Positions 1-7,004 of a stretch of DNA of 7,347 nt are shown piece after piece (position 1 is the first letter of the stretch; each line of letters opens with the position of its first letter). Source of the DNA: Micavibrio sp. (GTDB lineage Bacteria > Pseudomonadota > Alphaproteobacteria > Micavibrionales > Micavibrionaceae); assembly GCA_027051315.1 (NCBI GenBank), contig JALTZE010000011.1, positions 1 through 7,347 on the forward strand. Reading direction: 5' to 3'. Made by a program: the position numbers and the translations under genes. Under the pieces are notes generated by a model. That model did not search any database, had not been told where the DNA came from, and was given only the letters and a program-made list of their open reading frames with translations.

Positions 1-1624
1 ATATCAATCTTTTATCCCAACTACAATAAGTAATTCCATTACTATCTAACCATGATGAAGATAATGAACCTATAATTCCATATCTATAATAATCACCACT
101 TCCTGATGCCCAATTATTACATGCAGCAGAAGGATAATCAGAAATAGTATAATATATCGTTCCATCTGACCTTGTATTAGTATAAACAGTCCCCGTTACA
201 GGAATTCCATTTTCATCAAGATTTACAGGATTTAACATAGCAATACTATCTGTTTTCCAGATATTAAGAGGGTCAGAAAATACAACTGCACCATCAACTC
301 TTTGTAATTCTGTCCAATTATAACTAATTCTTTCCGCTGCTGATTCTTCTTCCAATGAATTTCCTGATAATAAAGCTATCCATTGCCCCCCAAGACTTGC
401 GGCTTCTGCCTTTGCCTGACATACCGCATCGGCACCCACCAAACCATTTAAATTACCATCATCTTCATTAGTTGAAGTTACAAATATTCGTTTTACTCTG
501 GTTGTTGCTGGTTTTGCGATTACATAGAAATTTTCTGCTATCCCCTCACCAACTTTTACTTTTACTTTGTTAAAAGCACCATCAGTAGCAGGAGCATCCA
601 TTACTATTGTTAATGTATCACCATTTTGAATTGTTCCACCAGAAGCAGTTTCAGCACCACCATTAACCTTGAACATAGGATTACCATTTGTTCCTGTTAA
701 TGTAACAGTAAGATTCTCATTTGGGGTTGCCCCACTTATCACCACCGGGTTAGATTCTACTCTAGTTGAAGCAAGACCATAACTCCAACCAAGCGTTATT
801 GCATCAGGCACTAAATCAATAGCATCAACAGCACTTTGCACACAATATAGTGAATATGAAGAACTAGATGCACTATTATCCCCAGCATTTATCCATGTAC
901 CTGTAGTTGAACCCGAATTACCATATATTGCTATATCAGACCACCCCGTCCAACCATCAGCATCATATCCTATTACAGAATTTCCATACTCATTAGTTCC
1001 ACTCCATACATTTACCGCTCTTAAATTTCCATTCTCATCAAATGAGATACTATTACTTAAAGAACCATCAAATAAATCAGATATATCATCAGCAATTTTT
1101 AATCCCGTTAATGTTTGATATTCATTTGCATTCCACTCTATTCTCTTTATTGCAGAAGTAGAATCATCAGAAAGAAGAGCCGTCCATGTACCAGCAAGTC
1201 CTACCGCTGCTGCTGCTGCATTACACTCAAGATCCGCACCACCAAGACCATTAATATTTGACCTTCTCCATGTTTCACTAGTTACAAAAATTCGTGATAT
1301 TTTTGTTATATCAATATAACCAGCAAAACCATCAAATGTCAAAGAACCAACTGTAACAGTAAAATCATTTCTTGTACCAGCAACAGTCGGTACATCAGCC
1401 ATAATCTGAACAGTATCCCCATAATTTGCTGTACCCGAACTTCCAATATCAGCACCATTTATTTTAATTGATGGATTTCCCCCACCTGTTACGGACACAG
1501 AAACCACAGAATTTACCCCTGTGATAGTTACTATATTTGTTCCAACTCTTGCACCTGATGTTTTACTTACTAACACTGGAACAAGATTAAAATTATCAGG
1601 TGTATTATCTATGGTTACCACAGG
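1..1624 (-). repeat. Two copies of an Ig-like linker plus DUF1554 module
   Basis: Unit A (residues 801-1064, bases 833-1624) and unit B (residues 1072-1341, bases 1-811) have the same architecture. Each has an Ig-like linker with 'NPxxKxNG' and a following 'xxGDTxxIxxDxP' strand, then a DUF1554 domain opening with 'RIFVTS', 'NxNGLxGADxxC' and 'GxWxALLS' and closing around a conserved 'YC'. DUF1554 is known from exported proteins, notably of Leptospira, and is thought to have a lectin/endostatin-like fold. Unit B reaches its closing YC only a few residues before the window edge, so another unit could follow outside. Confidence 0.72.
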
Positions 1625-4024
1625 TAAAGCTCTACTATCTTTACGCACACATCTAACCATCTCTGTACCACTTCTGAGACTATCGTAACTATATGAATCA
1701 GATAACCTAACTGAATATGCCCTATCTATAACACTACCAAATTCTGTAGAACTCCAATATAAATCATTAGCAGAAAATCCACCAATCACCTGATAATTAG
1801 GCTGTATTATGTTAAGCCATTCATTAAGTGCGGGAAGATACCAATCATCATACCCATTATATACCATGTCAGAACAATATTTGGCAGCCACGATATTTGC
1901 TGCCCCTATATTATAATATGACATTAAATCGACAGTATTTTGGTCTCCATCATCATTACTATCCCCTCCCCATGTTCCAGAATCTCCCCACGTTTTTGCA
2001 AGAATAGTTGTGGAATCAGCACCAGAACATGTAGGCTCATTCGTTGTACCATCACACCCACCAGGTAAAATAACTAAATTATAAGACCCCGTTGCATCAG
2101 GAACATTACAAGCAGCATATACCCCGCCAGCACCAGCATCACCAGGGCTACATGGATTTGATGAAACTGTTTGATTATCAATACGGGCACAACGAACATA
2201 ATGGCTATCATTATATTTTTGTGTCCCCTCACTCACACCTTCCGGAGAAAGAGAAGCATCAGCATTAATCACATTTGCATGGTCTTGTAGTCCTCCTGCA
2301 TCTGTTGATGTCCAATATCTATCGCCTGTATTACCATCAAGACCACTATCATTTATTGCTTGTTTAATTAATATCATTTCATCTCTTGCAGGAAGAAACC
2401 AATCATCTTTCCCGCCATAAATCATATTTGCACAATAATTACCTGCAGCATATTTAGCATCAGTGGATAAAGCAGCCGTATTCGCCGCACCAGAACTAGT
2501 AGAATTACCAATATCTGTATATACAGTATCTGTTTGCCACGGCTTTACAACATAATCAACATTCCCAGAACATGTCGGAGTAGCAGAGTCAGAACATCCA
2601 GCAGGAGTAACTATAAGATAATCACTATCTCTACATGCAGCAACAACACCTCCCGCCTGTGGTTGATTAATAGGACATGATGGATTTGCTGTACCACTTA
2701 ATGCAGCTTGCGGATTATTATTTGCCTGTATTACCAGCGCCCCTGTATATGTTTTGGAAGCACTTGCTTTTGCTTTCACCCCTACTGTACATGTTGAACC
2801 TGATGTAAGCGCCGCTGTACAAGTATTTGTAGTTATCTCAAAATCAGTTGTATTGCTTAAAGCTGGAGTAGGAATCATAGAATCAAGTGCACCAACATTG
2901 GTTATAACAAAAGTGTATTCAGAACTATAAGCAGGATTCCCAGCCCCTGTTACATTCATATTTGCTTGGGTTTCTGGCTCAATTGTCAATGTTGCTGCTG
3001 CTGTCTCGGTCATCATTTTACGCCATGCTGTACCATCACAAAATTCTACATAGCCAAGCGTATTATTATATCTAACTTTACCAAGATTATCTGGTGTTCC
3101 GTCATTAGGTGCTATATCTTCTGTGCAATCAATAGCTGTATCATCAATAGCAAAGGAATCCGCTGCCCCTGACCCGCCACCAGCCATAGGAGCAAACCCC
3201 CACTGCACTAATGAGCTATCCCATGTACAAACTTCCACTCTATCATTTACAGAATCATAGCGCATTATTCCCTCATCTGTGGCATCAGTACATACAACTG
3301 ATGCATTGGCGTCAGTCGCCAACTTAAAACCACTGGATAATTCTATCTTTTTATCTATAGTTGCGGTTGTTGCATCACCAGGTTTTATCTTCCATAATGA
3401 AGGAGCAACAGCAGCAGCTTGGTCAAAAGTGTAGCTTTGAACTATATCATCACCACCTTTTACTAATAACGGCGTATCAGGTATATTATCAGAATTTGTA
3501 TCGGCATAGGGTGAACATACAGTTTGGAATATTCTATCTGGTCCTGCCGAAACCACTGCCATAACTGGTTGTGAGCCATCATCAGCAGGTCCTGCTAATC
3601 TGTCATCATTGCTATCACCATCACTATCACAACCTGATGAACCTTGTGTTCCTCCATGATCCCAAACACAGTAACCATAATCGGTACCCCACGGGTCTTG
3701 TTTAGCAGCACCAAGCTCATTAGGGATAGTCCCCCCATTCAAAGTTGCAAGAGGAGCTCCTCTCCATTCCCTTGGCTCTACCCAGCCATCAGCATCACAA
3801 TCCCCATTATCTGTTTGTGCGGATGCTTCCATAATTGCTATCTTTGTGGACATCATAAGGGTATTATCCACCATATTTTTTTGATTAACCTTAGTCATGG
3901 TGGTAATAGGGCCTGAAATCATTTGCATAGTTGTAAAACCTAAAGCTCCTACAATTGCAACCGCACCGAATAAAAGAGCGAATATATTCCCTCGTTCATT
4001 TTTATTCTTACTATTATCAGGCAT
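1..4024 (-). CDS. Giant modular surface protein with pilin-like anchor, two DUF1566 and two DUF1554 domains (C-terminus off window)
   Basis: I read 1341 codons from ATG 4024 to the left edge with no stop or frameshift; the stop lies outside. An AAAGGGAA ribosome site sits 8 nt upstream. Domains: charged N-terminus and one hydrophobic segment (about 12-35, preceded by ERGNIF, similar to Tad/pilin-type anchors but without a classical prepilin GFxxxE site); an EF-hand-like loop DCDADGWVEPRE (75-86); Asp-rich stretches (133-141, 175-183); two tail-fibre-like motifs of the form 'G-x-x-R-Y-N ... V-E-x-C ... W' (252-275, 315-335); a choice-of-anchor-D-like beta domain (343-447); two Lcl_C/DUF1566 domains (449-614 with DDWFLPARDE; 625-795 with DDWYLPALNEW); then two Ig-like linker plus DUF1554 units (801-1064, 1072-1341). 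The family assignments come from remembered motifs, not a search. Role is inferred: an envelope-anchored adhesin or binding protein. It appears to be a single-gene unit; the gene upstream on this strand (uppP) ends 153 bp away. Confidence 0.88.
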   Translation of the reverse strand, partial: MPDNSKNKNERGNIFALLFGAVAIVGALGFTTMQMISGPITTMTKVNQKNMVDNTLMMSTKIAIMEASAQTDNGDCDADGWVEPREWRGAPLATLNGGTIPNELGAAKQDPWGTDYGYCVWDHGGTQGSSGCDSDGDSNDDRLAGPADDGSQPVMAVVSAGPDRIFQTVCSPYADTNSDNIPDTPLLVKGGDDIVQSYTFDQAAAVAPSLWKIKPGDATTATIDKKIELSSGFKLATDANASVVCTDATDEGIMRYDSVNDRVEVCTWDSSLVQWGFAPMAGGGSGAADSFAIDDTAIDCTEDIAPNDGTPDNLGKVRYNNTLGYVEFCDGTAWRKMMTETAAATLTIEPETQANMNVTGAGNPAYSSEYTFVITNVGALDSMIPTPALSNTTDFEITTNTCTAALTSGSTCTVGVKAKASASKTYTGALVIQANNNPQAALSGTANPSCPINQPQAGGVVAACRDSDYLIVTPAGCSDSATPTCSGNVDYVVKPWQTDTVYTDIGNSTSSGAANTAALSTDAKYAAGNYCANMIYGGKDDWFLPARDEMILIKQAINDSGLDGNTGDRYWTSTDAGGLQDHANVINADASLSPEGVSEGTQKYNDSHYVRCARIDNQTVSSNPCSPGDAGAGGVYAACNVPDATGSYNLVILPGGCDGTTNEPTCSGADSTTILAKTWGDSGTWGGDSNDDGDQNTVDLMSYYNIGAANIVAAKYCSDMVYNGYDDWYLPALNEWLNIIQPNYQVIGGFSANDLYWSSTEFGSVIDRAYSVRLSDSYSYDSLRSGTEMVRCVRKDSRALPVVTIDNTPDNFNLVPVLVSKTSGARVGTNIVTITGVNSVVSVSVTGGGNPSIKINGADIGSSGTANYGDTVQIMADVPTVAGTRNDFTVTVGSLTFDGFAGYIDITKISRIFVTSETWRRSNINGLGGADLECNAAAAAVGLAGTWTALLSDDSTSAIKRIEWNANEYQTLTGLKIADDISDLFDGSLSNSISFDENGNLRAVNVWSGTNEYGNSVIGYDADGWTGWSDIAIYGNSGSTTGTWINAGDNSASSSSYSLYCVQSAVDAIDLVPDAITLGWSYGLASTRVESNPVVISGATPNENLTVTLTGTNGNPMFKVNGGAETASGGTIQNGDTLTIVMDAPATDGAFNKVKVKVGEGIAENFYVIAKPATTRVKRIFVTSTNEDDGNLNGLVGADAVCQAKAEAASLGGQWIALLSGNSLEEESAAERISYNWTELQRVDGAVVFSDPLNIWKTDSIAMLNPVNLDENGIPVTGTVYTNTRSDGTIYYTISDYPSAACNNWASGSGDYYRYGIIGSLSSSWLDSNGITYCSWDKRLI
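1640..2680 (-). repeat. Tandem pair of Lcl_C/DUF1566 domains inside the giant surface protein
   Basis: Two successive domains of about 165-170 residues (449-614 and 625-795) share the same order of landmarks. These are an opening Cys-Pro or Cys-Ser-Pro followed by GGV and AAC, a 'PxGCxxx..PTCSG' stretch, 'KYxxxxYCxxMxYxGxDDWxLPAxxE', a 'YW(T/S)ST' motif, and a closing 'VRC(A/V)R'. This is the signature of the Lcl_C (DUF1566) family, which occurs in many exported bacterial proteins. The copies have diverged a lot at the DNA level, so the duplication is old and is not a recent direct repeat. Confidence 0.75.
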
Positions 4025-4032
4025 AATTTTAA

Positions 4033-4040
4033 TTCCCTTT
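4033..4040 (-). promoter_or_regulatory. Ribosome binding site of the giant surface protein gene
   Basis: AAAGGGAA on the minus strand lies 8 nt before ATG 4024. It fixes this ATG as the start and places the hydrophobic anchor at residues 12-35. The same AGGGAA core at the same spacing precedes the RTX-like gene at 6876. Confidence 0.7.
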
Positions 4041-4110
4041 TAATTAAATCTTTGGAAATAGCTATAAATAAAACCATGAGAAGAATATTGACACACTCCT
4101 CCCTCAAACG

Positions 4111-4116
4111 ATGATA
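4111..4116 (-). promoter_or_regulatory. Possible -10 box (TATCAT) of the giant surface protein gene
   Basis: TATCAT on the minus strand matches five of six bases of the sigma-70 -10 consensus and would give a leader of about 80 nt. No good -35 box stands at 16-18 nt upstream, where the sequence is A-rich. This is a weak, motif-only prediction. Confidence 0.22.
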
Positions 4117-4130
4117 CAACATTTTTCACT

Positions 4131-4169
4131 AAAGTTTTATTAATTTTTTTAATAAAATTTTGTTTTTTT
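4131..4169. terminator. AT-only hairpin with T-run between uppP and the surface protein gene
   Basis: Bases 4131-4143 pair with 4149-4161 around a five-T loop, giving a 13-bp stem with one G-T wobble. On the plus strand a G and seven T (4163-4169) follow, which is the layout of an intrinsic terminator, but the stem has no G-C pair. No plus-strand gene lies upstream. Read on the minus strand, downstream of uppP, the stem has a C-A mismatch and no U-run. It may reduce read-through from uppP, or simply be AT-rich spacer. Confidence 0.3.
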
Positions 4170-4172
4170 ACA

Positions 4173-4186
4173 TATAGCTAGCTATA
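4173..4186. repeat. 14-bp perfect palindrome over the uppP stop codon
   Basis: TATAGCTAGCTATA is perfectly self-complementary and contains the TAG stop of uppP at 4178-4180. It could fold as a five-pair stem with a CTAG loop in the transcript, or be a protein-binding dyad. No second copy was seen in the window. Confidence 0.5.
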
Positions 4187-4996
4187 GATTATTGCCAGTA
4201 ATACAACTCCCAAAGCTATGCGATAAAGGACAAAAGGGGTAAAGCTATATTTAGTAAGCCATTTAATCATTAAAGATATAGCAACAAGCCCTGATATAAA
4301 TGAAAGGAATACAGCTGTAAGTATATTATAAGTAAATTCTACATCTTGTTGCTCTATAATATCCATTGAAGTTAATATTCCTGCCCCCGATATTGCTGTC
4401 ATTGATAATAAAAGCGAGAATCTTGCCGAAGAAACTCTATCAAAATTAAGCAATCTTGCAGCAGTCATTGTTATTCCTGACCTGCTTGTACCTGGGATAA
4501 GAGAGAGTATTTGAAACATACCTATTACAAAGGACTTCCCATAAGTCATTTTATCAAGATTATCTGTTGAAGCTTTATATTTATCTACAACCCATAACAA
4601 AATACCAAAGATAAGAGTTGTCCATGCAACTATTTCAATACTGCATAAAAATGAAGGGGAGATTTCATATATTATAAAGCCCGCTATTACTACTGGAATC
4701 GTTCCAATAATTACAAATTGTAATAATTTTGACTCATCTGATTTTATATTACCTGTTACAGTATCTTTTAAGCCAAACAGCATCTTTATTACATCTTTGT
4801 GAAAATACACAAGTACCGATAATAATGTACCAACATGAACCGCAATATCTATAAGTTTATTTGTCTCACAATTATAAATAGCCCCATTGCCTTCATTAAT
4901 AAAATGTATAAATATTAAATGACCGCTAGAACTGACAGGGAGGAATTCTGTAATACCTTGAATTAGTGATAATATAAATATTGTATATAAAGGCAC
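4178..4996 (-). CDS. uppP: Undecaprenyl-diphosphatase UppP/BacA
   Basis: This integral inner-membrane phosphatase converts undecaprenyl diphosphate to undecaprenyl phosphate, recycling the lipid carrier for peptidoglycan and other surface polymers; extra copies are known to raise bacitracin tolerance. The 272 residues match the usual family length of about 260-280. Both signature regions are intact: QGITEFLPVSSSGH (13-26), holding the catalytic-type Glu17, the Ser cluster and His26, and PGTSRSG (168-174) with Arg172. The C-terminal FVLYRIALG motif is also typical. Several hydrophobic helices span the chain. Position 13 is Gln where E. coli has the first Glu of its ExxxE pair; from memory this Gln is common in other lineages, so I do not read it as a defect. 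The start is GTG, supported by AAAAGGA 9 nt upstream. The gene stands alone, diverging from the 67-residue membrane protein gene. Confidence 0.96.
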   Translation of the reverse strand: MPLYTIFILSLIQGITEFLPVSSSGHLIFIHFINEGNGAIYNCETNKLIDIAVHVGTLLSVLVYFHKDVIKMLFGLKDTVTGNIKSDESKLLQFVIIGTIPVVIAGFIIYEISPSFLCSIEIVAWTTLIFGILLWVVDKYKASTDNLDKMTYGKSFVIGMFQILSLIPGTSRSGITMTAARLLNFDRVSSARFSLLLSMTAISGAGILTSMDIIEQQDVEFTYNILTAVFLSFISGLVAISLMIKWLTKYSFTPFVLYRIALGVVLLAIIYS

Positions 4997-5068
4997 TTTA
5001 ATTTATCCTTTTCTTGTGTAAGATATTCTTTCTACAATGATGAATAAGAAAATACAAATGGATATTTT
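4997..5068. promoter_or_regulatory. Divergent promoter region between uppP and the membrane protein/b561 unit
   Basis: These 72 bp separate two divergent units and must hold at least one promoter for each unless transcription comes from further away. Toward the right, TACAAT at 5033-5038 matches five of six -10 bases but has only a poor -35 (TTTCTT, 5010-5015). Toward uppP, a TTGTAT and TAGAAA pair spaced 17 nt is a weak candidate. No operator-like dyad stands out. Confidence 0.35.
5006..5012 (-). promoter_or_regulatory. Ribosome binding site supporting the GTG start of uppP
   Basis: AAAAGGA on the minus strand lies 9 nt before GTG 4996. It supports this GTG as the start, giving a protein that begins just before the first membrane helix, as in known UppP proteins. 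Confidence 0.65.
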
Positions 5069-5272
5069 ATGGAGTGGGTTGCAGGCATTATTGGTTTAGT
5101 CGGAGGATTTGTCATAGCAGTTAATCTTCTTAAATCTATCTTAGCGGATGTATCAAAAGAAGAATTGCTTAGAAATAAATCTTTGCACTGGAAATATGGG
5201 ACTCTTGTTTGGGTTTTTGCCATTGCTTGTTCCGCTGCATCAGTTTATACCTATAGAGAATTTTTTCAATAA
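5069..5272 (+). CDS. Small two-helix membrane protein upstream of cytochrome b561
   Basis: I do not recognise this 67-residue protein. It has two hydrophobic segments, about residues 3-24 (a glycine-rich GIIGLVGGF core) and 45-62, joined by a charged loop (ADVSKEELLRNK, 26-37). A single Cys (54) lies in the second helix and there is no signal peptidase site, so it is likely an integral inner-membrane protein. The ATG is preceded only by a weak TGGA six nt upstream, and an in-frame stop at 5045 rules out a long extension. Its stop is 8 nt before the GTG of the b561 gene, so the two are very probably co-transcribed and may be translationally coupled. A role as a partner or assembly factor of the cytochrome is a guess from position alone. 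Confidence 0.7.
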   Translation: MEWVAGIIGLVGGFVIAVNLLKSILADVSKEELLRNKSLHWKYGTLVWVFAIACSAASVYTYREFFQ

Positions 5273-5280
5273 AAGCGAAA

Positions 5281-5865
5281 GTGAATATTATTATGAATAG
5301 TGAAAATAAATATGGTTTTGTAGCAAAATTTTTTCACTGGGTTATAGCAGCACTTATAATAGGGCTGATTATTGCTGGTCTATATATGACAGATATGGAA
5401 GCAAGCGATAATAAATGGGAATTATATAATCTTCATAAGCTTTTTGGGGTTATTGTGCTTGGTCTTATTATATTTAGAATAATATGGAAGATTCTTAATA
5501 AAGGAAAACCAGCCATGCTTGATACATATTCAAAAGCAGAAAGAATAGTGGCAGCAACTGTACATGGTATGTTGTATATTATGATGTTGGTTATGCCTTT
5601 ATCAGGCTGGCTTATGTCATCTTTTGGCGGATATTCAGTTATGTTTTTTGGAATTGATATCATGCTTCCTGTAGAGAAAGATAAAGATATAGGAACTATC
5701 TTCCATGAAATTCATAATATTGGGGGAAGTGTTTTTATAATTCTTCTTACACTACATATAGCAGGAGCTTTAAAACATCATTTTATTGACAAAGACATAA
5801 CTTTAAAACGCATGTTACCAGAATGTCCTATAAAATGCTGCGGCAACTGTGAAAAGAATAAGTAA
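5281..5865 (+). CDS. Cytochrome b561 (CybB family, possible superoxide oxidase) with Cys-rich tail
   Basis: This is a four-helix inner-membrane di-haem b protein. The E. coli relative CybB is reported to pass electrons from superoxide to ubiquinone; other members serve as general quinone-linked cytochromes. Family landmarks are present: FHW (His19), LHK (His52), VHG (His95), LPLSGW-like MPLSGW (105-110), HEIH (142-145), and LHIAGALKHHFID (158-170). By comparison with CybB, the likely haem ligands are His19 with His159 and His52 with His145; the 14-residue spacing of the last two fits. The ending LKRMLP is typical, but a short tail with C-x3-CC-x2-C (182-190) follows it, which I do not recall from the family. 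The start is ambiguous: GTG 5281 (194 residues, weak ribosome site) or ATG 5293 (190 residues, AAAGTGA nearby). The family is certain; the physiological electron donor cannot be told from sequence. Confidence 0.93.
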   Translation: MNIIMNSENKYGFVAKFFHWVIAALIIGLIIAGLYMTDMEASDNKWELYNLHKLFGVIVLGLIIFRIIWKILNKGKPAMLDTYSKAERIVAATVHGMLYIMMLVMPLSGWLMSSFGGYSVMFFGIDIMLPVEKDKDIGTIFHEIHNIGGSVFIILLTLHIAGALKHHFIDKDITLKRMLPECPIKCCGNCEKNK

Positions 5866-5880
5866 ATTAATTATAATTTA
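5863..5880. repeat. Inverted repeat spanning two convergent stop codons
   Basis: TAAATT (5863-5868) and AATTTA (5875-5880) form a six-pair inverted repeat with a six-base spacer. It contains the TAA of the b561 gene and the TAA of the opposite RTX-like gene, and fills the whole 12-bp gap between them. It is A/T only and has no T-run, so a terminator function is doubtful. No other signal fits between these convergent genes. Confidence 0.3.
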
Positions 5881-6876
5881 CATCTTTTCTGCTGCATATA
5901 TTAAGTTAAAACAGTTACTATCATTTTTGAATGTTATACTATCGCCCGTTCTTTTATTTACTAGCTTTTGTTTAGTTTCCCATTCCATATCTTCTGGATT
6001 AACTGTAGGACCAAAAATAATAAAATTTGTATATTTATATTTCCAAAATACAGGAGCCTCTACTGATAATACAGACCTTCTATCAACTTTTGAGTTAATA
6101 CAATCAGCATAGATTTTATCATTTCCCCATCCTTCTTCGAATACAAGGATTTTTCTTCCACCACCTAATCTCAAATCATCATTGCCTGTACCCCCATTGA
6201 CTATTTTATTACCATATTTATCGTCCATAATATCATCACCAGGTCCAAGAATATATAATTGGTCTCCTGAATATTCTTTCATTTTTGGTTCGCAATATAT
6301 CTTATTATCAAGTGCGTTACCTATCATTATATCAGCATATTCATATCTGGGGCATGGCTCTTCTACACAAACATATTTCCGCAACCCATCAGATTGTGTT
6401 TCTAATTTATATCTACTTAAATCTGTAGGAGCTTTCCCTATTATATCTTCACAGTTTAGCGGTTCATTTTTAGCATTTACCTCCAAATAATTTTCAGGAG
6501 AAAAATCAAGCATATCGAATTTTCTTGTTTTATCGATAACCTCTCCAGGATGAGGAACTCGTACAAAATATGAAGGAAGCTTTCCTTCCTGAACCATTCC
6601 TATTATAAGCTGTATTGTTTGTTTTGCTTGTTGAGGTGCTTCTTCTTCGAATCTTTTATATACTCCTATTGCTCTTTTAATTTTTGAAACGATTCTTTCT
6701 TTTTTTGCTTCCATAGCTTTATCTACATCACCATTGATATCAATATCATCAACTTCCTTTTGTAATGAAGCAAGATATTTGCTCACATGGGGTGGATTAT
6801 ATGTCATTACTCTATAAGCAGTAAAAACAACTCCTGCTATAAGTATTGCAACCATTAAAAAAACCATAAGTCTCAT
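5878..6876 (-). CDS. Membrane-anchored protein with short RTX-like calcium-binding region
   Basis: The 332-residue protein has an N-terminal hydrophobic anchor (about 3-22) with a short basic start, so the rest is probably periplasmic. A charged, likely helical region follows (32-98), including DIDINGDV (44-51), which resembles a calcium loop but is out of register for a full EF-hand. Residues 204-254 look like a hemolysin-type (RTX) calcium-binding segment: GPGDDIMDD (211-219), NGGTGNDDLRLGGG (227-240), then ILVFEEGWGNDKI (243-255). Only about two RTX turns are present, and there is an anchor where classical RTX toxins are freely secreted. Six cysteines (142, 170, 175, 195, 259, 322) suggest disulfides. 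AGGGAA 8 nt upstream supports the ATG. It converges with the b561 gene and diverges from the small gene at 7005. I do not recognise the full-length family; a structural or binding role is more likely than a toxin. Confidence 0.8.
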   Translation of the reverse strand: MRLMVFLMVAILIAGVVFTAYRVMTYNPPHVSKYLASLQKEVDDIDINGDVDKAMEAKKERIVSKIKRAIGVYKRFEEEAPQQAKQTIQLIIGMVQEGKLPSYFVRVPHPGEVIDKTRKFDMLDFSPENYLEVNAKNEPLNCEDIIGKAPTDLSRYKLETQSDGLRKYVCVEEPCPRYEYADIMIGNALDNKIYCEPKMKEYSGDQLYILGPGDDIMDDKYGNKIVNGGTGNDDLRLGGGRKILVFEEGWGNDKIYADCINSKVDRRSVLSVEAPVFWKYKYTNFIIFGPTVNPEDMEWETKQKLVNKRTGDSITFKNDSNCFNLIYAAEKM

Positions 6877-6884
6877 AAGAAATA

Positions 6885-6890
6885 TTCCCT
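6885..6890 (-). promoter_or_regulatory. Ribosome binding site of the RTX-like gene
   Basis: AGGGAA on the minus strand lies 8 nt before ATG 6876 and selects this start, which puts the hydrophobic anchor at the extreme N-terminus. It has the same core and spacing as the site of the giant surface protein gene. Confidence 0.65.
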
Positions 6891-6952
6891 AAAAAAAGAA
6901 GTAAAAATTCAACATGTAAGGATTACACGATTTTTAAAAACAGTCTAGTATA

Positions 6953-6958
6953 TATAAT
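6953..6958 (+). promoter_or_regulatory. Possible -10 box (TATAAT) in the divergent spacer
   Basis: A perfect TATAAT faces the small gene at 7005 and would give a leader of about 40 nt. The -35 position holds only ATTTTT/TTTTTA. The spacer is about 17% GC, so a chance match is easy. On the other strand TATACT (complement of 6947-6952) could serve the RTX-like gene, also without a good -35. Nothing else was seen in 6877-7004: no tRNA and no clear hairpin. Confidence 0.28.
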
Positions 6959-7004
6959 TAGTAATTAATTTATTCTTAAAAAATATATAAACCACAGGTG
7001 TGAG

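Noticed and set aside
1204..1220. Short GCT/GCA triplet run (also near 2994-3005 and 3409-3418)
   Set aside because: These runs encode short alanine stretches inside the surface protein. They are too short and imperfect to be a phase-variable tract.
2966..3916. Three plus-strand open frames of 67-90 codons (2966-3172, 3361-3564, 3644-3916)
   Set aside because: They are antisense to the uninterrupted 1341-codon minus frame. They read as Cys/His/Ser-rich strings with no domain sense, and lack convincing ribosome sites.
4214..4960. Gln13 in UppP in place of the first Glu of the E. coli ExxxE motif, as a sign of lost activity
   Set aside because: The second Glu, the Ser cluster, His26 and PGTSRSG are all intact. 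As far as I recall, Gln at this place is common in functional homologues.
5032..5663. Minus-strand open frames at 5032-5223 and 5433-5663
   Set aside because: They lie opposite the two-helix protein and the certain cytochrome b561 gene and show no recognisable features of their own.
5849..6490. Plus-strand open frames at 5849-6112 and 6182-6490
   Set aside because: They are antisense to the RTX-like gene, which has a good ribosome site, a membrane anchor and domain-like sequence. The hydrophobic plus-strand text is what AT-rich antisense commonly gives.
6877..7004. Spacer examined for a tRNA or attachment site at the composition step
   Set aside because: No tRNA arms, no direct repeat and no integrase gene can be seen; the sequence is just strongly AT-rich.
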